Shown here: one piece after another, positions 18,565-26,890 of the stretch
Layout of the letters: each line of letters starts with the position of its first letter
Numbering within the stretch: position 1 is the stretch's first letter
Assembly (NCBI RefSeq): GCF_009697225.1
Contig: NZ_WIND01000003.1
Location: 124,001-188,000, forward strand
DNA from: Halovulum marinum
Lineage (GTDB): Bacteria > Pseudomonadota > Alphaproteobacteria > Rhodobacterales > Rhodobacteraceae
Length of the DNA: 64,000 nt
Reading direction: 5' to 3'
The notes under the pieces: model-generated
What the model saw: only the letters and a program-made list of their open reading frames with translations
Told to the model about the DNA's origin: nothing
The model's database searches: none
Position numbers and translations under genes: made by a program

Positions 18565-18948
18565 ATGACACTGAAAAGATACGGCACGGGCGAGACCGGC
18601 GCCGGCAAGCAGGGTCTGCCCTTTGCCCGCGCCGTCGAGGCCGACGGCTGGCTTTACGTCTCGGGCCAGGTTGCCATGCACGATGGCGAGATCGTCGGCG
18701 GCGGCATCGTCGCCGAAAGCCGGCGCGCCATCGAGAACATGATCGCCATCCTGCACGAGGCGGAATACGGCGTTGAGGACATCGTGCGGATCGGCGTCTG
18801 GCTGGACGATCCGCGGGACTTCTGGTCGTTCAACGGCGTCTTCAGGGAGTATTTCGGGGCGCATCCACCGGCTCGCGCCTGCGTGCAGTCGCGGATGATG
18901 GTGGACTGCAAGGTCGAGGTCGACTGCGTCGCCTACAAGCGCAAGTGA
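18565..18948 (+). CDS. RidA-family enamine/imine deaminase
   Basis: A 127-residue YjgF/YER057c/UK114 protein. Family landmarks are ADGWLYVSGQVA, the helix ENMIAILHEAEYGVEDIVRIGVWL, and the PARACVQSRMM loop containing the conserved catalytic Arg. RidA hydrolyses reactive enamines or imines such as 2-aminoacrylate made by PLP dehydratases, so its position after two PLP enzymes is meaningful. An exceptionally good ribosome site (AGGAGGAAGAACCG) precedes the ATG. It works as a trimer in the cytosol. Confidence 0.92.
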   Translation: MTLKRYGTGETGAGKQGLPFARAVEADGWLYVSGQVAMHDGEIVGGGIVAESRRAIENMIAILHEAEYGVEDIVRIGVWLDDPRDFWSFNGVFREYFGAHPPARACVQSRMMVDCKVEVDCVAYKRK

Positions 18949-19041
18949 CGCCGCCGCGCCCCTGCGGCCGCTGGTCCCTCCGGCGGCAACGGCGAAAGCC
19001 TGGCGTTACTGGCCAGAGCCGGTGCCGATCGGTGAACCCGC

Positions 19042-19080
19042 TTGACCCTAGGTCACGAAGCTGTGAATGTTCACGTGAAC
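19042..19080 (+). promoter_or_regulatory. Promoter with LacI-type operator GTTCACGTGAAC
   Basis: The perfect 12-base palindrome GTTCACGTGAAC spans 19069-19080. A possible sigma70 -35 (TTGACC, 19042-19047) and a poor -10 (GAATGT, 19065-19070) place the operator across the -10, as in repression. The same 12 bases occur at 24671-24682 before the LacI gene. Confidence 0.72.
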
Positions 19081-19160
19081 GGCGCCCGGCCGATTGCGGA
19101 TGGCCGACTGATTGCGCGAAGTGGCGGAAAGATAAACGCCGGACCCTGAAGGAGGAAATG

Positions 19161-20132
19161 ATGAATCCCTACAACAGAACCGCGGCGGCCTTCGGGCTGG
19201 CGCTGATGCTTGGCGGCACGGCTCTTGCGCAGGACTTTCCGTCGCGCCCGATGACCATGGTGGTGCCGTGGGGTGCCGGCGGCGGCACCGACGCGGTCGC
19301 GCGGATCCTTGCCACGGTCATGCAGCAGGACCTCGGCCAGCCGGTGAACGTGGTGAACCGCACCGGCGGATCGGGTGTGGTCGGCCATTCGGCCATCGCC
19401 ACCGCCGAGCCGGACGGTCTGACCATCGGCCTGGCCACGGTCGAGATCACGATGATGCACTGGCAGGGCCTGACGGACCTGACCTACGAGGATTACGACA
19501 TCATCGCGCTGGTCAACCAGGACCCGGCGGGGATCATGGTCTCGAGCAACTCGGACTACGACAGCATCGAGGCGCTGAACGAGGCGATCAAGACCGAGCC
19601 GGCGGGCACGTTCTCGGCCTCGGGCACGGCGCAGGGCGGCATCTGGCATGTGGCGCTTGCGGGCTGGATGGTCGCGCAGGGTCTTGATGCCGGCCAGGTG
19701 AAATGGGTGCCCAGCGACGGCGCGGCCTCGGGGATCACCGACATGGTCGCGGGCGGCGTCGACATCGTCACCGCCTCGCTGCCCGAGGGCCAGACGATGA
19801 TCGAGGCCGGCCGCATCGTGCCGCTGGCGACCATGGGGACCGAGCGTCACCCCGCCTATCCCGACGTTCCGACCCTGAAAGAGGCCACCGGCGCTGACTG
19901 GACCCTGGCCGCCTGGCGCGGCGTGTTCGCGCCCAAGGGCCTGCCCGACGACGTGAAGCAGCGTCTGGCCGAAGCCGTGGAAAAGGCGTTCAACAGCGCC
20001 GAGTACCAGGAGTTCATGGCCAACCGCGGGCTGGGCGCCATCTATCTTCCGGCCGATGAGGCGCAAGAGTTCGTCGCCAGGTCCGACGCCTCGTTCGGCG
20101 AAGTGCTGAAGGCCGCCGGTCTGGTCAAGTAA
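19161..20132 (+). CDS. Tripartite tricarboxylate transporter substrate-binding protein (TctC/Bug)
   Basis: A 323-residue periplasmic Bug-family protein. A signal peptide ends near TALA-QDFPSRPMT (about residue 24). Then come the family motifs MVVPWGAGGGTDAVARIL and NRTGGSGVVGHSAIA. Bug proteins bind carboxylates such as citrate, tartrate or pyroglutamate. GGAGGAA is directly ahead of two adjacent ATGs, and the second, 19161, has better spacing. It is followed by TctB and TctA genes. The operator upstream ties it to the LacI regulator at 24764. The ligand is unknown. Confidence 0.92.
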   Translation: MNPYNRTAAAFGLALMLGGTALAQDFPSRPMTMVVPWGAGGGTDAVARILATVMQQDLGQPVNVVNRTGGSGVVGHSAIATAEPDGLTIGLATVEITMMHWQGLTDLTYEDYDIIALVNQDPAGIMVSSNSDYDSIEALNEAIKTEPAGTFSASGTAQGGIWHVALAGWMVAQGLDAGQVKWVPSDGAASGITDMVAGGVDIVTASLPEGQTMIEAGRIVPLATMGTERHPAYPDVPTLKEATGADWTLAAWRGVFAPKGLPDDVKQRLAEAVEKAFNSAEYQEFMANRGLGAIYLPADEAQEFVARSDASFGEVLKAAGLVK

Positions 20133-20141
20133 ACAGGACGG

Positions 20142-20167
20142 GCGCGTCCTCTGCGGAGGGCGCGCCG
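20142..20167 (+). other. Intercistronic hairpin after the tctC-type gene
   Basis: GGCGCGTCCTC, loop TGCG, GAGGGCGCGCC forms an 11-base stem with one G-T wobble and no T-tract. Such structures commonly stabilise the binding-protein part of the message and reduce read-through, giving excess binding protein. The effect here is inferred. Confidence 0.55.
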
Positions 20168-20187
20168 CATCGAACGGATTACCGGAG

Positions 20188-20658
20188 ATGAAAGCGGACA
20201 GGCTGTTTCTCGGCCTCCTGATCGTGCTGGTCGGCGTCGCGCTGATCGCGTCGTCCTTCGAATATGCATCGCTGCCGGGGCAAGCCTATGGCGCAGGCAC
20301 CATGCCGCGCGTGGTCGGCAGCTTCGGCATCCTTCTGGGTCTTGCACTGCTGGTTCAGGGCTGGCGGCAGGGCGCGGCGCGGCAACGCTTCGCCCGCGCC
20401 GACTGGGCGCGTGACAGACGCGGGCTGGCGGTGCTGGCCGTCCTGCTGGCGGTGGTCGTCTATATTCTTGCCGCCGGCGCGATCGGCTTCATCCCGGTGG
20501 CGGGCACGCTGCTGGTGGTGCTGATGCTGCTGGGCCGGGTGCGCGTCCTGCCGGCCGTGGTGGTCTCGGTGATCGCCTCGGTTACCGTTTACGTCGTCTT
20601 CAGCCGCTTCCTGCTGGTGCCGCTGCCCGGCGGGCCGCTGGAAAGCCTGCTGTGGTAA
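20188..20658 (+). CDS. Tripartite tricarboxylate transporter small subunit (TctB)
   Basis: A 156-residue integral membrane protein with four hydrophobic helices: FLGLLIVLVGVALIA, VVGSFGILLGLALLVQ, LAVLAVLLAVVVYILAA and VLPAVVVSVIASVTVYVVF. This is the size and layout of TctB. The GxMPR-type motif (GAGTMPRVVG) near residue 37 is conserved in the family. It sits between the binding-protein gene and the large permease gene. Confidence 0.9.
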   Translation: MKADRLFLGLLIVLVGVALIASSFEYASLPGQAYGAGTMPRVVGSFGILLGLALLVQGWRQGAARQRFARADWARDRRGLAVLAVLLAVVVYILAAGAIGFIPVAGTLLVVLMLLGRVRVLPAVVVSVIASVTVYVVFSRFLLVPLPGGPLESLLW

Positions 20659-20679
20659 CCACATGACCGGAGCCGCGAC

Positions 20680-22176
20680 ATGATCGGAGAGGCGTTCGCC
20701 ATCGTCGCGCAGCCCAACGTGCTGCTGACCGTCTTTCTTGCCGGGTGCTTCGGCATGTTCGTGGGCGCGATCCCCGGCCTGACCGCCTCGATGGCGACGG
20801 CGCTGCTGGTGCCGATCACCTTCTTCATGGACCCGGTGCCCGCCATCGCCTCGATCGTCGCGGCGACCGGCATGGCGATCTTTGCCGGCGACATCGCGGG
20901 CACGCTGATGCGGATGCCCGGCACCCCCGCATCGGCCGCCTATGTCGAGGATGCGCACCGGCTCAGCCAGGCGGGTCGCGCGAACGAGGCCTTGGGCGCG
21001 TGCCTGTTCTTCTCGGCCATCGGCGGGATCCTCGGAACGCTGGTGCTCAGCTTCGCCGCGCCGCAACTGGCCGAGATCGCGCTGGCATTCTCGTCCTTCG
21101 AGTATTTCTGGCTGGTGATGCTGGGGCTGTCCAGCGCCGTGTTCGTCTCGGCCGGCTCGCCGGTCCTGGGGCTGGTGTCGCTGTTCATCGGCCTGACCGC
21201 CTCGCTGGTCGGACAGGACAACCCGTCGGGCGCGGCGCGCTACACCTTTGGCTCGATCGAGCTGCTGGCCGGCATCCAGTTCATCCCGGCGATGATCGGC
21301 CTGTTCGCGGTGTCCGAGATCATGCGCTCCTACACCAAGCGTTCGGTCGACGCGAAGATCCCGCCGGTGCGGGGCCCGATCTTCCGCCCGCAGTTCGCGC
21401 TGCTGCGCCGCTATCCCAAGCAGACCCTGCGCGGGGCCAGCGTCGGCACGCTGATCGGCGCGCTGCCCGGTGCGGGCGCCGATATCGCCGCCTGGGTGTC
21501 CTACGCGATATCCAAGAAATTCTCGCGCCAGCCCGAGAAGTTCGGCACCGGCCATGTCGAGGGGCTGGTCGAAGCCGGCTCGTCCAACAACGGCGCGGTC
21601 TCGGGCGCGTGGATCCCGGCGCTGGTCTTCGGTATCCCCGGCGACACGATCACCGCGATCGTGATCGGCGTGATGTTCGTGAAGGGCCTGAATCCCGGCC
21701 CGATGGTGTTCATCCAGCAGCCCGAGATGATCTATGCGATCTTCATGGTTTTCATCCTGGCGAACCTGATGATGCTGCCGATCGGCTGGGTGGCGATCCA
21801 CGCCGCGGGCCGGCTGCTGTCGGCGCCGCAGCGCATCCTTATGCCGCTGATCCTGGTGTTCTGCATGGTCGGCGCCTTCGCCATCAACAACTCGCCCGCG
21901 GGCATCATCATCATGCTGGCGTTCGGCGTCGCGGGCTTCCTGATGGAGGAGAACGACATCCCCCTGGCCCCGGCGATTCTCGGCCTCGTGCTCGGCCCGA
22001 TGATCGAGAAGCACTTCATCACCTCGATGATCAAGGCCGACGGCAACCTGCTGGCGTTCTTCGAGCGCCCGATCGCGGCCGGGCTGGGCGCGGCGACGCT
22101 GCTGCTGTGGGCGATCCCGCTGATCCGGATGCTGGCCCGCCGTCGCAAGGCATCAGTGCCGGCCGAAGAGAGTTGA
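20680..22176 (+). CDS. Tripartite tricarboxylate transporter large permease (TctA)
   Basis: A 498-residue, roughly 12-helix permease. The conserved TctA motif is near the N-terminus (GAIPGLTASMATALLVPITF) and its pseudo-repeat in the second half (GALPGAGADIAAWVSYAISKKFS). Other landmarks are GTPASAAY and the FGIPGDTITAIVIG segment. Transport is driven by an ion gradient with the Bug protein. The gene is the last plus-strand member; the enolase paralogue gene converges on it from the right, with 156 bases between the stops. Confidence 0.93.
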   Translation: MIGEAFAIVAQPNVLLTVFLAGCFGMFVGAIPGLTASMATALLVPITFFMDPVPAIASIVAATGMAIFAGDIAGTLMRMPGTPASAAYVEDAHRLSQAGRANEALGACLFFSAIGGILGTLVLSFAAPQLAEIALAFSSFEYFWLVMLGLSSAVFVSAGSPVLGLVSLFIGLTASLVGQDNPSGAARYTFGSIELLAGIQFIPAMIGLFAVSEIMRSYTKRSVDAKIPPVRGPIFRPQFALLRRYPKQTLRGASVGTLIGALPGAGADIAAWVSYAISKKFSRQPEKFGTGHVEGLVEAGSSNNGAVSGAWIPALVFGIPGDTITAIVIGVMFVKGLNPGPMVFIQQPEMIYAIFMVFILANLMMLPIGWVAIHAAGRLLSAPQRILMPLILVFCMVGAFAINNSPAGIIIMLAFGVAGFLMEENDIPLAPAILGLVLGPMIEKHFITSMIKADGNLLAFFERPIAAGLGAATLLLWAIPLIRMLARRRKASVPAEES

Positions 22177-22332
22177 CGACACGCTGCACCGGCGACCGGG
22201 GACCGGGTTTCGCGACGGGCTCAAAGAATTCACGGAAGCCGTTGCGCTTCACCGCCGAGCTGGACGCACAAGAAGACGCGGTGCGCGTGGCTGGGGTTTA
22301 GGCGCCATAGCGGTCACCGCAGCGCGTCGGCT

Positions 22333-23643
22333 TCATGCGGTTTCCTTGCGTTTCGCGCCCCACCATGTCCGCGCCAGGGGCGCGCCGCCGACGAAAGCAC
22401 CTGCCCCCAGTTCGTCCTGGATCCGCAGGCATTCGTTCCATTTCACCATCCGCTCGGACCGGGTGAACGAGCCGACCTTCAGCTGGCCGCCGCCCAGCCC
22501 GGTTGCCAGATGGCTGATCGAGACATCCTCGGTCTCGCCCGAGCGCGCCGAGACGATGCTGCCGAAGCCAAGCTCGCACGCCGCGCGGAAGGTCTCGACG
22601 CTTTCGCTGACCGTCCCGGCCTGGTTCACCTTGATCAGCACCGCGTTGCAGGCGCCCTGCGCGGCGGCCTCGCGAACCAATTTCGCGTTGGTCACGAGGT
22701 AGTCGTCGCCGATGATCTGCACGCGGTCCCCGAAACGGCGGGTGAATTCGGCCATGCCAGCGGGGTCGTCCTCGGCCAGCGGATCCTCGATCGAGGCGAT
22801 GGGATAGGCGTCCAGCCAGCGACCCAGCATGTCGATCTGCCCCGCGCTGTCCATCTCGCGATCCTCCAGCGCCAGCCGGTAACGACCCTGCTTGCCGAAT
22901 TCCGAGGCCGCGATGTCCAGCGAGATCACCACCCGCTCGCCCGGTTGCTCGCCTGCCTTCTCGATCGCGGCGACCAGGGTTTCCAGCGCCTCCTCGTTGC
23001 TGTCGAAGACCGGCCACCAGCCACCCTCGTCCGCCACCCCGGCGGCGCGGCCGTTCGCGGCCATGATGTCCCCGGCGGCGAAATAGATCTCGGAGGTCAC
23101 TTCCATCACCTCGTCGAAGCTGGAGGCGCCCGGAACCATGATCATGAAATCCTGGATGTCGACCCGGCGCCCGGCGTGGGCGCCGCCGCCGAATATCTGG
23201 ATCTCGGGCAGCGGCAGGCTGGGCATGCAGCCATAGTGCTGCGCAACGTGCCACCACAGCGGCAGACCCGCGTCCGCCGCCGCCGCATGCAGCACCGCCA
23301 GCGAGACCGCGACCGTCGCATTGCCGCCCAGCGTGTCCTTCAGCGCAGAAGGATCCAGCGCCAGGATCGCCGCATCGACCGCCGCCTGGTCGCCGGCCTC
23401 CATGCCGGTCAGCGCCGGGGCGATCACCTCCCGCACCGAGGCCAGCGCCCCCTGAACGTCGCGCCCGCCAAGGCGCACGCCGCCGTCGCGCCGCTCGATC
23501 GCCTCGCGGGTCCCGCGCGACGCCCCGGCCGGCGCGATGGCCCGGCCCAGCACGCCGCTGGCCAGCCGCACGTCGGCCTCGACCGTGGGCCGGCCGCGGC
23601 TGTCCCAGACGCGGCGGGCGGTGATGGATTGGATTTCGGTCAA
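22333..23643 (-). CDS. Enolase paralogue (enolase superfamily, divergent active site)
   Basis: A 436-residue enolase-like enzyme. Conserved catalytic residues are His156 (GGGAHAGRRVDIQ), Glu206 (ADEGGWWP), metal ligands Asp243, Glu286 and Asp313, and the base Lys338 (LIKVNQAGT). The substrate loops differ from housekeeping enolase: GASRG instead of GASTG at 40-44, and SARSGET instead of SHRSGET at 365-371, replacing a substrate-contacting His by Ala. It presumably dehydrates a 2-phospho-3-hydroxy acid larger than or different from 2-phosphoglycerate. The ATG overlaps the stop of the upstream kinase gene, so the two act together. Confidence 0.88.
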   Translation of the reverse strand: MTEIQSITARRVWDSRGRPTVEADVRLASGVLGRAIAPAGASRGTREAIERRDGGVRLGGRDVQGALASVREVIAPALTGMEAGDQAAVDAAILALDPSALKDTLGGNATVAVSLAVLHAAAADAGLPLWWHVAQHYGCMPSLPLPEIQIFGGGAHAGRRVDIQDFMIMVPGASSFDEVMEVTSEIYFAAGDIMAANGRAAGVADEGGWWPVFDSNEEALETLVAAIEKAGEQPGERVVISLDIAASEFGKQGRYRLALEDREMDSAGQIDMLGRWLDAYPIASIEDPLAEDDPAGMAEFTRRFGDRVQIIGDDYLVTNAKLVREAAAQGACNAVLIKVNQAGTVSESVETFRAACELGFGSIVSARSGETEDVSISHLATGLGGGQLKVGSFTRSERMVKWNECLRIQDELGAGAFVGGAPLARTWWGAKRKETA

Positions 23644-24650
23644 GACGGGTCCTCCAGCCGGTGGGCAAACTGTTCGGTGAATTCTGAAAGCGACCGGGGG
23701 GGCGCCGGCAGCAGCGTCAGCGAAATCGCCCGCAGCCGATCGCGCCCTGCGTCATCGAGGTATTCGACCGGCGACTTGCCATCGACGCGCGCCAGCATCA
23801 GCGCGGGCAGCAGGGCGCAGACCCGCGCCTCAAGCGCGGCGGCGTCCTCCCAGGTGACATGCGGGCGATACGCCCCCCACAGCCGCAGCACCGAGGCCAG
23901 CAGATCGGCACGCGTCTGGGGCAGATGCAGCGCCTTGATCGCCAGATGGTTCAGGCAGAACGCCAGATCGAAACTGGCATCGCCCATGGTGGCGCATTCG
24001 GCGTCCAGCAGGATCGGACCCGCGTCCCGGAACAGGATGTTCTTCGGGCTGACGTCGCCATGCACCAGAACGGTTTCCGCCCGGTACAGGTCCGCCGCCA
24101 GCCGGGTCAGCCGCTCGGCCTGACCCGGATGCGCCTGCGCGGTGTATAGCAGGTAGGGCTCCAGCCGCAGCGCGTGGAAATCGTCGCGATTCGCGAACGG
24201 TTCCCGGTCGAACCCACGCGTGACCGAGGCCGCATGGACCCGCCCCAGCAGATCCCCGACCGAAGCCGCCTGCCCCGCGTCGCGCCGCCCCTCTAGCAGC
24301 CCGGCCTTCCACAGCCAGACGTCATCGCCCGCGATGAATTCCAGAGCAAAGCCGTGCAGCGCTTCGGACCGGCCATACAACTTCGGCGCGATGCCGGGCG
24401 CGGCTTGCGCCGCGACCCGCAGCCATTCGTACTCGGCCCGGTTTCGATGCACCGGCGCGTGCCAGTCGGCGGCGACCTTCAGCTTCGGCAGCGCAAACTT
24501 CACCGCGACGCTGCGCCCCGGCAGGTCGACGCGGGCGATATCGCTGGCGACGCCGCCGGTCAGCGGCACGACCGCGCGGATGTCCTCCGGCGCGGCAAGG
24601 CCGATTTCGGTCAGCAAGCGCGCCGCGCGTTGATGCAATTCCGTTTGCAC
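23640..24650 (-). CDS. APH/choline-kinase-fold phosphotransferase
   Basis: A 336-residue small-molecule kinase. The ATP lysine is Lys51 (SVAVKFALP), the catalytic loop VHGDVSPKNILF is at 196-207 with Asp199 and Asn204, and the metal Asp216 lies in LLDAECATMGD. Relatives phosphorylate hydroxyl groups of aminoglycosides, choline, homoserine or methylthioribose. It heads the two-gene minus-strand operon with the enolase paralogue. The LacI operator lies 21-32 bases upstream of the ATG. The obvious inference is phosphorylation of the compound imported by the TTT transporter to make the enolase-like substrate. Confidence 0.87.
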   Translation of the reverse strand: MQTELHQRAARLLTEIGLAAPEDIRAVVPLTGGVASDIARVDLPGRSVAVKFALPKLKVAADWHAPVHRNRAEYEWLRVAAQAAPGIAPKLYGRSEALHGFALEFIAGDDVWLWKAGLLEGRRDAGQAASVGDLLGRVHAASVTRGFDREPFANRDDFHALRLEPYLLYTAQAHPGQAERLTRLAADLYRAETVLVHGDVSPKNILFRDAGPILLDAECATMGDASFDLAFCLNHLAIKALHLPQTRADLLASVLRLWGAYRPHVTWEDAAALEARVCALLPALMLARVDGKSPVEYLDDAGRDRLRAISLTLLPAPPRSLSEFTEQFAHRLEDPS

Positions 24651-24669
24651 GATTCAGGCTCCGACGGTA

Positions 24670-24683
24670 TGTTCACGTGAACA
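24670..24683. promoter_or_regulatory. LacI-type operator TGTTCACGTGAACA
   Basis: A perfect 14-base palindrome in the 113-base divergent region between the kinase and LacI genes. Its 12-base core equals the site at 19069-19080. It can repress both the kinase-enolase operon and the regulator's own gene. Confidence 0.78.
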
Positions 24684-24763
24684 ACTACCGGCGGCGCGGG
24701 ATTCCTGTCAAGCCTGTCATGGGCCGTATCCTCTGCCGGGACGGAACCGGGAGAGAGGGCCGA

Positions 24764-25729
24764 ATGGCGCGCGTCACGATCAAGTCCATCGCGAGGGATC
24801 TGGGGATCTCGCACATGACGGTGTCGCGGGCGCTGTCGAACCATCCCAACGTGCTGAGGGAGACCCGCGAAGCAGTGCGGAAACGGGCCGAGGAACTGGG
24901 CTATGTCCGCAGTTCCGCCGCCGCGGCGATACGCGGCGACGATACCCGCATCGTCGGCCTGCTGCTGCCCAACATCACCAACGAGTTCTACGCCCGCTAC
25001 GCCAACGCGCTGGCGCTGGAATGCGACCGCCGCGCGCTGCATCTGATCATCCACCTGACGGACGACGACATCCGCCGCGAGTCCGAGGCGCTGCGCCGCC
25101 TGCGCGAGGTGCAGGCCGGCAGCGCGGTCATGGTGCCCGCACCCGGCACGGACGCACCTACCTTGCCGCGGGACATCCGTGCGATCCAGCTGATCCGCCG
25201 CCGCGCCGACGCCGAGGCGGTGCTGGTCGACGACGCCGCCGCGCTTGGCGACGCGGTGGCGCAGCTTGCCGGCGCCGGGCACCGGCGCATCGGCTATGTC
25301 GGCGCCGATCCGGGCCTGTCCTCGGGCCGCAGCCGCCGGGCGGCCTTCCGTGCCGGACTGGCGCGCGCAGGGCTGGTCGCGGACCCCTTGCTGGAGGCAA
25401 CCGGCCCGCCGACGCCGGACCTTGGTCGCAGCGGCGCCAGCCGGATTTTCGATGCAGGCGCGACCGCGCTGGTATGCGGAGGCTTCGAGATCTCGACCGG
25501 CGCGTTGACGATCTGGCTCGAACGCTCGGGCAGCGACAGGAACACCGGCTTCGTCGGCTATGGTGACGTTGCCGCCTATCCCTGGATCCGCGACGGCGTT
25601 GCCGCGGTCTCGGTCCCGGTCGAGGCGCTTGCCGAATGCACTGCCGCCCTGCTGACCGACGAAAGCACCCCGAACGGACCGGCCCACCGTTTCGTTGCCG
25701 AGTTCGTGGTGCGCGGCAGCGCGCGATGA
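24764..25729 (+). CDS. LacI-family transcriptional regulator
   Basis: A 321-residue repressor. The N-terminal HTH is VTIKSIARDLGISHMTVSRALSNH in pieces at residues 4-27, with the hinge at 45-60 (RKRAEELGYVRSSAAAAIRG). A periplasmic-binding-protein-like effector domain follows (IVGLLLPNITNEFYARY, GHRRIGYVGAD). GAGAGG lies ahead of the ATG at 24764; an in-frame upstream ATG at 24677 overlaps the operator and is rejected. It presumably senses the imported acid or its phosphorylated form. Divergent from the kinase-enolase operon. Confidence 0.93.
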   Translation: MARVTIKSIARDLGISHMTVSRALSNHPNVLRETREAVRKRAEELGYVRSSAAAAIRGDDTRIVGLLLPNITNEFYARYANALALECDRRALHLIIHLTDDDIRRESEALRRLREVQAGSAVMVPAPGTDAPTLPRDIRAIQLIRRRADAEAVLVDDAAALGDAVAQLAGAGHRRIGYVGADPGLSSGRSRRAAFRAGLARAGLVADPLLEATGPPTPDLGRSGASRIFDAGATALVCGGFEISTGALTIWLERSGSDRNTGFVGYGDVAAYPWIRDGVAAVSVPVEALAECTAALLTDESTPNGPAHRFVAEFVVRGSAR

Positions 25730-26199
25730 CCACCCGCCCCCGGCCGACGCGCATTTCACGCCCCGCCGCCGGCGAGGTGCGATGGATGGGGCAAACCCGC
25801 ACGCGTTTCCTGGCAACCGGCCAGACGACGGGCCGCCGGTTCTGCCGGGTCGACGAGACGGCATAACTCGGCGAGACCGTGCCGCTGCACCGTCACGTCG
25901 AGTCGTTCTTCGTGCTCGCGGGGGAAGTCGGTTTACCTGGGCGGTCAAACGGCGACCAGCGCCGGCCCACAGGCATTTCTGCATGTGCCGGGTGGCGCCG
26001 TGCATGGGTTCCGGATCGCCTCCGAGACCGCCCGCTACCTCATCCTGACGACAGCGCGCCACGGCGATTTCTACCGCGCCATCTCGTTTCCGGCGGTCGC
26101 GGACGGGCAGCCGCCCCGGCTTCGCGTCGACCGGTCCAGGTGATGGCGATCTCCCGCGACTTCGGGATCGAGTTCATCGGTGATCTGCCGGAGGTGTAG
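25726..26199 (+). pseudogene. Decayed cupin-domain protein gene
   Basis: Three reading frames together rebuild a cupin. The first begins at ATG 25726 (overlapping the LacI stop) and runs to an in-frame TAA at 25864-25866. The same frame continues with GETVPLHRHVESFFVLAGE, the metal-binding cupin motif 1. A frameshift near 25928 then gives VYLGGQTATSAGPQAFLHVP and GGAVHGFRIASE (motif 2). A further shift gives the tail AISRDFGIEFIGDLPEV with a stop at 26197-26199. At least one nonsense change and two frameshifts make it non-functional. It may once have been part of the LacI regulon. Confidence 0.78.
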
Positions 26200-26890
26200 C
26201 CCGTCCGAACCGGCATGACCGGGACGCACCTCGATCCGACCGGTCGCATCCGCCGGCGCTGATCCGCCGAAAGCGGAAAGAGCACCCGGCCCCGCATCGC
26301 CCGGCCCACACCCGGAGCCGTCGAACCGGCCATGTGCTGGCGACGGTTGCGCGCACAAGCGCCATCATCACCGGAAGCTCGCGGCGCCCGCGTCGGGCGC
26401 TGCGACAATCGGCGCTGCCACAATTTCCTGGGCAACTCTGTCTGATTTCCTACCTTGGAAGTTGTGAAGGCATTTCGAAAGTCGAAGCCGACGCGGGGAC
26501 CGGCCTTCGGATGGGGCCGCTTGCCGCACCGGCAGACGGCGGCATAGGCTGAAGCATGAACGAGCCGGATCTTGAGCTGCCGGCCAGGACCCGTGGCGCA
26601 GGTCATCTGACGACGAACAAGGCGCAAGTCACCGACGGAAGGAAATCACCATGCCCCAGCCTTGCGGATCCTTCCTTTCCGACTTCGCCGCGGACCCGCC
26701 GACCTGCTCGATCATGCCAGGCGGACAACAGGCAGGGGCCCAGCCCTTCTTGACGAATGCCGCCGCTGCGGTCTGTCTTCCACCAAGCTGCGAAGCCGAC
26801 GCGACGGCGCGGGTTGGGCGGGGCCCTTCCCCGATCCGCCCGTATTTGATGACGGCCACCCCGGACGCTGCGTAGACAGAAGAGGCACCC
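26200..26890. other. Region without a supported gene, before the bd oxidase operon
   Basis: About 690 bases. The only open frame with a decent ribosome site is plus-strand 26651-26875 (74 codons, GGAAGGAA before the ATG), ending 15 bases before cydA. Its Cys- and Pro-rich product resembles nothing I recognise, and the opposite strand is open too, so it is not called as a gene. The promoter of the oxidase operon must lie here. Confidence 0.4.

Noticed and set aside
22177-22332. Coding-like tail before a stop at 22299-22301 between the tctA-type and enolase-like genes
   Set aside because: Only about 40 codons without a recognisable family or start; may be a gene relic but cannot be supported.
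26651-26875. 74-codon plus-strand frame with a good ribosome site just before cydA
   Set aside because: No recognisable family; the opposite strand is equally open; composition is typical of non-coding GC-rich DNA here. Mentioned only in the gap entry.
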